Positions 21,960 through 32,183 of a stretch of 64,000 nucleotides of DNA are shown here, piece by piece (position 1 is the first letter of the stretch; each line of letters opens with the position of its first letter). Origin of the DNA: Symsagittifera roscoffensis (lineage: Eukaryota > Xenacoelomorpha > Acoela > Convolutidae); assembly GCF_963678635.1 (NCBI RefSeq), contig NC_087065.1, positions 38,973,599 to 39,037,598 on the forward strand. The letters are read 5' to 3'. The notes under the pieces are model-generated. The model was not told where the DNA came from. It made no database searches and worked only from the letters and a program-made list of their open reading frames with translations. A program made the position numbers and the translations under genes.

Positions 21960-22140
21960 TTTGTCGAGTTAGGTCGGTATTAAGGATTGCATCAGTATTT
22001 GGCATCGAAGTTCAGATTGAAGTAGTTCAGGTCAGCATTTGGGATCGAAGTTCAGTAAGTCAGGATTTGGGATCGAAGTTGAGATCGAAGTTGACAGGAT
22101 TTGAGATCGAAATTGGGTTGACAGGAACTGAGACCGAAAC
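21960..22140. repeat. Degenerate tandem repeat around GGGATCGAAGTTCAG
   Basis: Imperfect copies of CAGTATTTGGGATCGAAGTT at about 21992, 22033, 22060 and 22098, alternating with shorter GAGATCGAAGTTGACAGG units. The plus-strand frame across it (21938-22165) is a by-product of the repeat. Confidence 0.75.
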
Positions 22141-22548
22141 TTCAACTGATAGTGTTTCAATGTAGTAATTGAGAATGTAGTAAGTGACCAGTAATTAAAA
22201 GGTATAATTTCAAACGCTATACTACACATATACATATATGTAAACGGAATCCGCAAACCAAATGCGGATTCTTTTTACAGTTTGCGGATTCCACTTACAC
22301 GTTGCGGATTCCGCTTACAGTTGCGGAATCCGCAACAGCTCATTTTTTAACTATACAAATATCTTATTGTTTGCTTGTGGATTCCACAAACTGTTCTGGG
22401 TTCCGCAAGTACGGTTGCAGATTCCGAGAGCAGTTTAGAGTTGTACAGTGTTTTAGGTATTTGTTTGTTGAATCCAAAACAGCGAAGAAGATCAAAGAAA
22501 AGTAGCAAAGTTGCGTTTTCTGATTTTGGCCTGTTGCGGAATCCGCTT

Positions 22549-22829
22549 ACAATGCACAGAATGCACAGTCTGGCCTCGTAAAGAGCGTCAGTTTAAAGTG
22601 AGACAAACGAAAGTCATAAAAAATGCTCTGACCAAATAATGAGTTTTCTAGGCGATTGACCAAATGGTGAAACAAAAAGCCTTTACGGCGGCAGTTCAAA
22701 TAATAATCGAATTATTAAATCGACAAGACTTTTCATCAATGATACCCCGAACCGTAACTAAACAACAGCAAAGAGTGTTGTCGCAAAAAAGGCTCAGAAG
22801 TTATGATTAATTTGAAAAAATAATAACAG
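22549..22829. other. Spacer
   Basis: No gene or repeat recognised. Confidence 0.4.
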
Positions 22830-23660
22830 CCCTGAATGTTCCGACTGCCTGTTAAGGTTTATGGAGCAGTAATAACATTAAAAAGTTAAATGTAATAAAA
22901 CAAACTGAATTTTTTTTTGTATAATTTGAACTTTTTAAATGAAAATTATCCCCCCACAGATAGAAAGAACAAAAGGATACATTCCGCTCCTTCTAACAAA
23001 TCAATTATGGCAAAAAGCTTCTTTCAACCAATTTGGAAATATTTCTAAGACGTATTAACTCTCCGCTTACGCGTTAATAGCGCGAACTATATCGCGCGTA
23101 ATTGTCCCAAAATGGCCAAAATGGCAATCTTCAAACCCCCATAATTTTACGAAAAATGATCACAGGTGAATTATCTTTTCAAAATTGAGCTCAAGACAAC
23201 AATACCTTTTGAATGATAAGAAAAATTCTGTCAAAAAAGGTCAATTGATAAGTCGAAATTTGTCTGAAGAAAGAAACTCACCCCGAGCACTCATAATCCG
23301 TTACTTCCATATCAAAAGTGGGAACAATAATAAAGCTTAGTTAATACCTTGCCAAACGGTTCTTTGAAATTCTAATTTTTTCTGGCGAAAAAAACACATG
23401 AGCGCTAATATTCTGAAATTTTTTTGTGAAATTTCAAAAAAGGCAACTTTTCGAGACTTTTTAAATTTGGGCCGATAAATTGCCTTTTTCTCCTACTCTC
23501 CACCTCAAATTTTGCATACCTTGAGGCCAAAGGCGGCTCCAGCAGACAAGGAGAACAAATATGGTGGTCAAAGTATACAATCACTGAGGGGAGGGGCCCG
23601 TGATTTCCCGATACCATAAGTTTCTAGCTTCCAATGACCAATGATTTTGAATACTCAAAA
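22830..23660. repeat. Dispersed repeat, copy 1
   Basis: Shares a series of blocks in the same order with 23905-24850: GACTGCCTGTTAAGG / GGCTGCCTTTTAAGG, TATATCGCGCGT, CCCAAAATGGCCAAAATGG / CCCACATTGGCCAAATTGG, AAATTCTGTCAAAA, AAATTGCCTTTTTCTC and TACCTTGAGGCCAAAGGCGGC. Part of it also resembles the leader of the non-LTR array (30770-31100) and 62700-63460. The minus-strand frame 23405-23617 has a counterpart in copy 2 (see finding). Confidence 0.75.
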
Positions 23661-23904
23661 ATTAATCAAATTATATGGGTTTTGATGAGCCCAAAGAGTT
23701 AAAAACAAACTCTTTAGATGCAATTTTTAAAAGCTCTTCAACACGAAGCATCTGATTGATCATTTAGGTTCCTATAAACTCTATAGTATCATTTGGCAAT
23801 GGATCAATCAATATAAGTGGGGACTCGACTTTGTTTAACATTAAGCCAAGGCATAAGTGCATCTTCAAAACCTAACAAGACTCGTATCAAGGTGTGCCCT
23901 TGTT
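23661..23904. other. Spacer between repeat copies
   Basis: No gene seen. It may belong to the repeat unit, whose limits are not sharp. Confidence 0.3.
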
Positions 23905-24850
23905 CTTTCCGGCTGCCTTTTAAGGTCTATGGAGTAGAGTAGTGTTCGCCTTAAAATTGATTCAATTTCAAAAAAAGAAAACATTTCAGAAAAAAAAAAC
24001 ATTTTTTCCCTGAAAATCATCCCCACATGCTGTGCTAATAACAAAGTGATCTGTTTCGCTGAGCTATAAATAGACTAAGTAGAATGCCTCATTTCTTTGT
24101 AAAACGATTTCTTATTCCTATTAAACATCGGCTTAATCAATAGCACTAAATATATCGCGCGTTATTTATCCCACATTGGCCAAATTGGTAACATTTAAGC
24201 ATAACTTTACAAAAATATATTATAAACAAAATTTTCTATGTTAAAATTGAGCCCAACGCAATAATACTTCTCGATTGATGTCAGAAAATTCTGTCAAAAC
24301 GATCTGTCAAAATTTTTATTGAGAAAAAAACATTCTCGAGCTAAAATATTTCGTCACTTTCTTCGAATGTCGGAAAAACATGAAATTACTCATAAATGAG
24401 TTTATGATAGAGAAACTGATGTAGCAATAAATGCCAACTGTTCTCTCTATATTACAGATTGCAAGAAAAAAATTGAAGTTTTAATCGGTGCTAGGCGTAA
24501 TATGTTTTTTTTTTTTTGTGATTTTTCGTTCAGTTAGTTTTCAACTTCTTAACGAAACTTTACGGACAAATTTTTGCTATACCGTCAAAAAGTTAAGGTT
24601 GCCCTGAGCTCAAAAACAAAAGTAATATATTTCGCTTCTTTTGGGCCAATAAATTGCCTTTTTCTCGTGCTCTCCGCCTCAATTTTTGTATACCTTGAGG
24701 CCAAAGGCGGCTTCAGAAAAAGGCGGTTTTCAGAGGTCGTTTGTGAATAGCAAAGAGACCATTTATTGTGGTCAAGGGGTACGATCACTGAGGAGAGTGG
24801 TCCTTGATTTCTCGATACCAAAAACTTCTGGCTTCTAAAGACCGATTGTT
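23905..24850. repeat. Dispersed repeat, copy 2
   Basis: Diverged direct repeat of 22830-23660 at an offset of about 1.1 kb. The end block around 24650-24830 is the best preserved, including ATTGCCTTTTTCTCGTGCTC and CCTTGAGGCCAAAGGCGGC. Confidence 0.75.
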
Positions 24851-25260
24851 TTGATTGCCCAAAAGGTAATCAAATTTTTTTTTGCTTTTGATGGACCCAA
24901 ACAGCTTATCGATGCCATTGTCATTTGTACAGCTTTTGGTTAAAAACTTATCATACCGTTTTTTCTGCTGATCATTTTTTTTGTTCCGACTTCCGAAGAA
25001 AGTGCGGAATGTTTTTTTTTTGTTTTTTTTTTGTTCAGTTAGTTTTCAACCGCTTAACTAAGCCTTAAAGACAAATTTTCTTTTACCATCTGAGAGATAA
25101 AGTTGTCCTGAGCTCAAATCAAATACAAAATAATTTCACTTGTTATCAAATTTATTAAATTGCTGGGCTTGAAAGTTGCTATTCTGGCTAACTTAGGATA
25201 AGCAAGGTGCGATATATTGCGTTCTGATCACACGCAATCATTCCGTTCCAAATTGAGTTG
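24851..25260. repeat. Dispersed repeat, partial copy
   Basis: TTCCGAAGAAAGTGCGGAAT (24987-25006) and GCTTGAAAGTTGCTATTCTGG (near 25167), with CAGTTAGTTTTCAACCGCTTAA, recur in copy 2 (24354-24560) and in 62700-63460. Confidence 0.55.
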
Positions 25261-26016
25261 AGGCCTTAAATGTAATCTTTTTGAAAAAATAAGGAACGCT
25301 TAACACACCCTTTGTATCTTACATATCATATGGGGAGATACAAGGAAGAAAAACTCAAAAAAACCTGGCAAACTTCAAAAACCCGAAAATGAAGAAAAAA
25401 ACAGCAAGTCAAAAATCTATTCAGATATAAGCCCAGTGCATCAATAGTTTACAAATGTTACACTCTGTGCAAATTTTTGTTGATTGAAAAATCAAAATCA
25501 ACTTGAGAAGCTCAAATCTTCCATCAGCTTAAAATCAAGAACTGAAAAAACTAGCATTCAACAATTACAACTTTTTATTCTGTGAAAGAGGAGGTCAGAA
25601 AAGTTTCTACCAAGTTTAAATGATTTTGAACACAGTTTTTTTGCCTTGCCTGCTTTTTAATCCTTCTTTTCCCTCGCTGCTCAAGTTTTAAGGTAAAAGG
25701 TTCTGATTGCAGTAATGAGTGTCAATTTTAAATTTTAAAGATTTCTTTTTAAATAATCTGACTTTAATAAGAAAATTTATATTTTTCATAATGTTCCAAA
25801 ATTAACCAAATTATCATCTTTCAGGTTTTATCTTAAAATATTTTATTCTGGTCTGCGATCGCGTCATTGACTTTAATTGGGTCGATTGGAGGTCGGTTCA
25901 AAAAAAAATTGGGATGAGCAGGAGGTGAATTTTTCCGATTTGCTTGGAACTACGGAACTCAGAATATATAACCAGGGTCTGGATCGACGATTACAGATCA
26001 CTCCATCACTCATACG
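25261..26016. other. Intergenic, no gene
   Basis: AT-rich, no supported coding frame or repeat. Confidence 0.4.
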
Positions 26017-26110
26017 ATAAGGCCATGAGAAGAAAACTGGCGTCGACAGTGTTCACTAAGAAAATAATATAAGGCCATGAGAAGAAGACTGGCGACGACA
26101 GTGTTCACTA
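26017..26110. repeat. 52-bp tandem duplication
   Basis: ATAAGGCCATGAGAAGAA followed by ACTGGCG...ACAGTGTTCACTA occurs at 26017 and again at 26069, with two substitutions. It may be a recent slippage duplication. A short plus frame starting in the second copy (26077-26262) has no motif. Confidence 0.9.
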
Positions 26111-27413
26111 GGAGAAGCTTCCAACAATATTACCACCAGATGATATGCCAACAAGCCGAAGGGCTAATAAGTATACATTCAAAGAAGCCAAAAATTTATA
26201 TTGCAATACAAGATAAAAACATTTTTAAACACTGTTTTTTTGCAATTTTTACGCTATTCTGATGTAATTTCGGTTTCAAGATACGGTGGTTTGAAGATGT
26301 GGTTTTTTGAATATCTATTGACCGTCAAATATTCTCACCACTCCATATGTGATATGTGGATAAAAAAACTTTTTACTTTTCGTTTTCGAAGATATTGCAA
26401 TCATACTAAGTTCGTTTCCACGAAAGAACAGATTCAATTATGATTTAAAGAACTCATATTCTTTTTAAAAATCCCATCTCGGAAGAACACAAAAAAGCCA
26501 GTTAGTTGCTTATCGAGTGGTGTCTTCATGAGCAAACAATAAAGAATACAGTTAAATTTCCGGCTACCAAAATTTTTTCTTAAAAAATTCAAAAGCTCGT
26601 TATCACAAATATATAGATCCTGTATGCGATGCAGAGATGAATTTAGCTTACTGATTTGACAATTCAATAAGTACTCAAATGATTTGTTTTTTCTAATGCA
26701 AAGAAATGATTAAACAATGAACTAATCCTATTTTTGAGTTTAATCTTGTGGTGTCTCGTCATTTTTTGTGTTTTTTGTAACCTGAAATTACCTTTGTTAT
26801 TTGAAAATGCGTCAAAAAGATCTAAGTTTCAATGATTAGTAACAAGAGGTGCTACCTCCGTATGATTTTAGTCATTAACTTGAAAAACTCATACATATGC
26901 AACTCCTTGACATAATCAAACTTAAATTTGTCTTTGTACGTTTGCAGTTAAAACTATCCTTTTTTCACGCAAAAACATCGATCACAAATAAACTTAAGCA
27001 TCATAATGAAGCATTATGTTAAGCTCTTTGAGCTTTTTTATTTGACTATAAGTCAGAACATTAAAAATGAGTAGTTATCGCAATCGTTGCGAGAACATAT
27101 TTACTGGTTTGATGTCTCAAGTTTTAACAAAAAACTGAAAAATAGCAGAAGACTTTTTTCTTTGTTTTATTTTTTGCAGCTAATTGCCAGCGGATTTTTG
27201 ACAAATTTTTCTGATTAGTTTTTCCAAATGGAATCTTCGTGGAAACTGTTCATCTGGGCGACCCGGAATACAATATTAAGTGTGGTCGCTTTGTCAATCC
27301 ACCATAAGATGGTGATGTGGCGTATTCGGAAGTGATGGTGTGGTGCCTGGCAGTCATGTGATTGTGTATTAAAATCGCATGTGCGCTGCAACTTGCAAGG
27401 TGAGCGCTTGCAA
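26111..27413. other. Intergenic, no supported gene
   Basis: Short frames such as 26434-26667 (minus) have no recognisable domain, no composition shift and no repeats. I see nothing else. Confidence 0.4.
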
Positions 27414-27470
27414 GGTAGCCATAGCTTAATGGGCTCATCTTAATTAAGTGAGCTCTAGTTCAACCTTAAA
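27414..27470 (+). repeat. tRNA-derived SINE head
   Basis: TAGCTTAATGG (27422-27432) fits the internal pol III A box TRGYNNARNGG, and AGTTCAACC (27457-27465) fits the B box core GTTCRANNC, about 30 bp apart. Acceptor-stem pairing is poor and no proper cloverleaf forms, so a SINE head and not a functional tRNA. Confidence 0.5.
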
Positions 27471-27627
27471 TAACAACTCTTCGGGTTATGGCTCCTAACT
27501 GGTTTAAAAAAAACACCATTTAAAAAAATTTAAGCTATTTTCCTATCTAACAGATGTTTGAAAAAGATAGCAAAGTTTTGTGCGTTTCAATAATTGTTAG
27601 TTAGTTTATCTGAATTGAGTTTTCGCA

Positions 27628-28284
27628 TCAATCATCATCTTCATCGATGAGAACAGCATGTGAGTTTCTCTTTCTCAAAATTTCTTTGAAACTGGCGCGG
27701 GGCAACATCACATATTCTGTATCTGTTTCCCCGTGCTCGGAATATACAGAGCTTTGTGATCTAAGTGAATCTGGTGAATATCCGTCCACATAAACACTTG
27801 TGATTCGTGAAGGTGCGAATCGTCTTGTATCTTCGACGGAAATGGTCTGAACAGATCTGTCGTAGGTCAGAACTCTTTTCTTTTCCCAACAATATGTGCA
27901 GCTGATTGCGCCACTCGGAATTGCAGGATTAATTTCTGATTGATTAAGCGCCGATGTTTTAGGTTGATTGGGATGTGTCCATTCCGATTGGTTGTGCTGC
28001 GACATTTCTGACTGATTCATGGAAGAAAAAGTAGTTACGTTTTCGTGGAGCTCCTTAAAAGACAAAAAGTGAGGCCAGTGCCTCATAAAATCATCAAAAC
28101 TGTTAATCGGGGATCTTGCTGATCGTGAAAGAAAATCGGAAAAGAGTGCCAAGGCATTAACATTACCCTCAAGAATAATACCGCCTTCATCGAGTTTAGT
28201 TTCCAAAATCTCCATTTCAAATTGGGTAATTACCAGATTTAGAGATGACAACAACGCAGCTTGTATATATGATTGTGTCGTCAT
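27628..28284 (-). CDS. Putative death-effector-like domain protein with tyrosine-motif tail (paralogue 2)
   Basis: A single-exon 218-codon frame, less AT-rich than its flanks. From residue 6 it aligns without gaps for about 78 residues with paralogue 1: YIQAALLSSLNL matches YIAASLLHSFDL, and hydrophobic positions coincide through EMEILETKLDEGGIILEGN to INSFDDFMRHWPHFLSFKEL. Residues 89-120 form four 8-residue repeats (NQSE at 90, 98 and 114, NQPK at 106). CTYC at 129-132 is a lone CxxC. The tail has SVYSEHGETDTEYVML (Tyr181, Tyr191). YSEH recalls the LSEH motifs of paralogue 1, and TEYVML fits TxYxxL. The end is IDEDDD. No signal peptide or membrane segment. A shared role in tyrosine-phosphorylation signalling is an inference. 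The helical domain being a DED is uncertain. Confidence 0.8.
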   Translation of the reverse strand: MTTQSYIQAALLSSLNLVITQFEMEILETKLDEGGIILEGNVNALALFSDFLSRSARSPINSFDDFMRHWPHFLSFKELHENVTTFSSMNQSEMSQHNQSEWTHPNQPKTSALNQSEINPAIPSGAISCTYCWEKKRVLTYDRSVQTISVEDTRRFAPSRITSVYVDGYSPDSLRSQSSVYSEHGETDTEYVMLPRASFKEILRKRNSHAVLIDEDDD

Positions 28285-29131
28285 ATCTGCGAATAAACGC
28301 TCGCCAAAAATCCCTATCGTATTGTAAAAATCAAGCTCGAGTCTTTAATGAAAGACCTACAAAATCAGCGAGTTTTTTATAGCATGAACAGCAAACACAA
28401 AATGATTTCAATAATTTGGTGGTAAAACGAGCTTTCGTTTGCTTAAAAACTAATAAGGCGTTGAAAAGGTTGAATTTGAAAACAAAGTACAAATGCTACT
28501 GCTTATTTACAACGCTCTTAGTAATACGTTCTCTCTAAATCTCATCTTTTTGCTTTGACTAATTACCTATTTTTTATGCGCCAGTTGACCTACGATATCG
28601 CATAGAAACAATTGCATATAATTTGGCAGACAATTATTTTGCATACTTTGCTGTTTTGCACAAAAATTGAGAATACTTTTCATATAAAAGGTAGACATAC
28701 ATATAAACAGAACACAAAAAAGCTTCTCGGCGCTAAAACCTCTAATCATAAGGATAGAATCGCACAAAGTAACTAAAACAAAAAAAAAACAGCTCTTATC
28801 AGCTCCTAATCGTAATACTGAATTTTCTGAAACAATATGGCTCTACAAATCGATAAAAAATTTTAAAAATCTGGAAAAAAAATCATAATTTTTTTATTTC
28901 TGAAAAACATTATGTCTGCTCTAAAATAGTCAAATTTGCGACTCAAGTTTATTAACGCAAACTAAATTTACTAACGCAAATTTGGTCCATTAGTTAGCAA
29001 GCCTCAAAATAATTACAAACGATTTAGAAGTAAGAATAATTTTGAGCCGATAATATAAAATTGAAAAATTCGGGTTAATTAGTTGTCACTCTTCAAACAG
29101 TTGGAAATTTTACAACTTGTAAAGCCAGACC
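28285..29131. other. Upstream region of paralogue 2, no gene
   Basis: AT-rich DNA up to the assembly gap. The minus frame 28567-28767 has no motif. Any promoter of paralogue 2 would be here. No GCGGAATCCGC palindrome is seen, unlike upstream of paralogue 1. Confidence 0.4.
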
Positions 29132-29331
29132 NNNNNNNNNNNNNNNNNNNNNNNNNNNNNNNNNNNNNNNNNNNNNNNNNNNNNNNNNNNNNNNNNNNNN
29201 NNNNNNNNNNNNNNNNNNNNNNNNNNNNNNNNNNNNNNNNNNNNNNNNNNNNNNNNNNNNNNNNNNNNNNNNNNNNNNNNNNNNNNNNNNNNNNNNNNNN
29301 NNNNNNNNNNNNNNNNNNNNNNNNNNNNNNN
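29132..29331. other. Assembly gap (200 N)
   Basis: Exactly 200 N, a round number typical of a scaffolding gap of unknown real size. Frames running across it are artefacts. Confidence 0.99.
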
Positions 29332-30067
29332 AACATCACAAACTTACAAGAACGACTTTCGAAATGGATGACAAATAAATCAGACTATATATTGAATTGA
29401 TGCCTTTATCTCAATACACCCAACTATTAAAATTTCTGCTTCTGTCCAAATGTTAATGTGTATATTACAACATAGATATTGCCAACATGATCTAATTCTA
29501 TGGAGTACTAGCAGTCAGATCTACCTATCATTGTCACGCCTAAAATAAGGAAATAACTTGCAAAAAAGACTTCTGGCATGAAACCTCCAGATTTGTCAAC
29601 CATCTTCAGACTAAGTTGATTTCTACAACCCAATCGATCTCAACGACAGCCTGCTGAAATGTCCATGGCAATATTGCGGAGTAAACTATCAGTACACGGA
29701 CAATGAACTCTGGAAACTGAAATAGAAAAGAAACATGGAAATCAAGGTCACCGAACTGTAAGAGTCGTCCGTTTTAAGTCACATATCAGGTCAAGAGAGA
29801 AATAGGCTCCCTAACTATTGGCTCAAGGGTCAAGGACAAAACATCTTGTGTTGTTGTACCACAATCTATGGGAGCCAATTCGGTTCGCTTAAGACATGGG
29901 ACATCGAGATTGTGGCTAGGTCTCCGAAAACCAAAAAGACGCGAACGCCGTTAAAAAGGGTTGGAAACACATGTAAAAACCATTAATTTTTGTTGGACAG
30001 TGGACCTTTGATCCACTTGAGATGGATCAGCCTAAAACTTGCCTTATCTCGGCGTAACTCTATAAAA
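29332..30067. other. Flank of the retrotransposon array, no gene
   Basis: No coding frame or known motif. The array proper starts at about 30068. Confidence 0.4.
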
Positions 30068-31586
30068 TACACTCTATCATCTAAGTTCATTACTCATATA
30101 TTGACAACGGCTCTAAAATCAATCAAGTGAGATAATTAAGGTTTTTCTAGAAGTTTAAAGAAGTAATTAGTTTTGACTGAAGCAGTTTTATCAGTTTGGA
30201 CCATTAGGTCGCTTGATTGGTCGACTTTCCCAATCAAGATGTTCCTTGCATCAGTAGTAACACTTACGTTACCACTCTCGATGCTCTTTATCGAGAACAA
30301 GACAGCTCTGCTCGAATACTGACATCTCTACGTTTTCAAGACAGCTCTAATCGAACAAAACTGCTCTAGCTTAATTTTCAAGAGTTTTTCAGTACAAGAA
30401 CAAGACAGCTCTACTCAAACATGACAGATCTACTCGGATAATTTCAAACCTGATAATGGACAAGTGAACAAAAATGTTTGCAATTTATTATTTTAAATAC
30501 CTCTACTTGAATAGTTTAATAATAGTTCATATTGAGAATAGCTCGAGTTTTTGGTCCACTTTCTTGCACCTATGTTTTCGGTTCTTCTGATTGTCTGCCT
30601 TTTTATTTCATTGCTGCGACAACCTTGTGCATGAAATGGCCGATTTTAATTTTTCAAAAATACCTTTTCACCCCAAAACCAGATTAGCTTCAGGATATGA
30701 CCGACTGGCGCAACCCTTGCCATTAATGGCTAAATCTATGTTTATAGTTTCAAGAATGTCGTATAATAGGAAAAGCCCTGTTTGTTCCAACTGTCGCTTA
30801 AGTCATATCGAATAGTTTTTGGGTAAAAATTATGGAAAAATTATAAGTTTTGGACAATAAGTGAAATTTTGAGCGGAAGAAATTAATACGGCCGATTTGC
30901 TAGCCTCAATTCAATTTGGAAAAAAATTGTTGCGCGGGATAATTTGCAACGCATAATTAATTTGCTTTAAGCATTATGAATATGTTCTTCAAAGTGCGCA
31001 TACTATAGTCCAGAACATAGCCAATATGGCAGTTTTCAAACCCCAGAATTTCACAAAAAAAATCGGAGGTGAAATATCTTTTTGAATTGGAACTCAGAAA
31101 GTGGATATCTTCATTGGGGTATTCCTCGAAAAATGGAACAATAGTAATAACCGAATTCAACCTTAAATATTTAATAATTCCAACTGAATTTCTGTAAATT
31201 TTTGTGACTACTTCATGACGTGTCACTTCCTTTTGGCCTAATTGTTGTGATAATCTTATTAAAAATATTTGTTATGTTTGTGCCTGTTTGTCGAGCTCCC
31301 TTTGAGGGATTTCAGAGACAGGTCTGTCAAGTGGCTTTCTGGGAGGAAGGTGCAAAACTGAAACTGGCTTGAAGAGTCTGGTTCTGGTGGTGCACCGCTG
31401 GACCTACTGAGCTCGGGTGAGATTGTTCCTTGTTTCTGATTTTTGAATTCGATTTTAAAATTTAAATTAAATCAATTGACTTTTATTTGCTGATTTATAA
31501 AATTCCCATTAACCGCTTATCATTGGTTAGTTCAGTCCCCTAAAGTCCAGTCAAAATCCTTTTTCTTACTTTTACGCTGTGTCAAG
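30068..31586. repeat. Leader of array unit 1
   Basis: Non-coding 5' part of the unit, repeated at 33538-35066 and 37061-38125. It includes GAACAAGACAGCTCTGCTCG and several variants of ACAGCTCTACTCGAA (30300-30440). From 30770 to 31100 it is related to the dispersed repeat of 22830-24850 (GGCAGTTTTCAAACCCCAGA, TCGGAGGTGAAATATC). The small frames 30591-30815 and, on the minus strand, 30957-31226 recur in the copies but have no motif. Confidence 0.7.
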
Positions 31587-31907
31587 ATGAGGAAAAACAA
31601 CAAAGAGTGTACGAGCAAAGATTGCTTAAAATCTTCAGGCCTGATAATTTGGATTAGATGTGGTTGTTGTTCTAGTTGGTACTATATCAGTTTGGTAAAT
31701 ATTTCTCATAGAGATTCTAAGAAAACCCAATGGTTTTGTTGTCCTTTATGCGTTGATGTAAAATCTGTCGTTAAAGCAACAATAGGTTATGATTCAGTAC
31801 CAAAAAAATATGTTAATACAGCCATCTCAAATGTCCGAGTACTCAAGACAGTACCAAAAGACTCGCGTGTTCCCCAGGCGGAGTGTCTGTCAGACAAAAT
31901 CGCTTAA
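31587..31907 (+). pseudogene. PHD-like cysteine-rich ORF of the non-LTR element, unit 1
   Basis: A 106-codon frame: ECTSKDCLK, then WIRCGCCSSWYYISL, then TQWFCCPLC. The pattern C-x4-C, C-x-x-C with a following W-Y, and W-x-C-x-x-C is that of PHD-type zinc fingers, though the third ligand pair (normally H-x2-C) is not intact. Several non-LTR elements carry such a finger before the reverse transcriptase. ATG at 31587 is the first in frame and follows the leader. Compared with unit 2, this copy lacks about 40 bp after 31889, which changes the frame at its end. Confidence 0.6.
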
Positions 31908-32183
31908 TTTTTTAAACGTCTTTCTTGTTTGTTGGAGCAACCAAAAAGAAATGGACGCAAGCAGATCACAAGCATGAGTTCTTTGATTATTAAAAAATAT
32001 TCGAGCAAATGACGTGTAACTTCCGAAATCCCAACCCCAAGTTTAAAGACCACCTCTGAGTGACCTCGAGTGGAGAATAAAGCTAATAAGTAGTAAGCTC
32101 GATGAAGGAAAAACAAAGGAAGGATAAAGCTTGCTGCTTCGGATGACAAAATTGCTCTTTTTTCAACTGATGACTATCAAAAA

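Larger units (their letters stand above)
21316..22548. repeat. Cluster of the palindrome GCGGAATCCGC and variants
   Basis: At least 15 copies of an 11-bp palindrome or near-palindrome. GTGGATTCCAC is at 21359 and 21493, and GCGGAATCCGC or GCGGATTCCGC at about 21533, 21553, 22303 and 22323. One-arm variants such as GTGGAATCCGC or GCGGATTCCAC are at about 21383, 21513, 21689, 22245, 22282, 22377 and 22536. They fall in two groups, 21316-21700 and 22238-22548, often flanked by TAAG or TTACA (GTAAGTGG..., CTTACA). Spacing is irregular. Several short open frames here are by-products. The cluster lies 0.6-1.8 kb upstream of the paralogue 1 start. Confidence 0.85.

Noticed and set aside
27250-27438. 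Minus frame before paralogue 2, with A, H and S rich product
   Set aside because: Overlaps the SINE-like segment and lacks any motif or paralogue.
29079-29400. Open frames on both strands across the N run
   Set aside because: They exist only because N codons are not read as stops.
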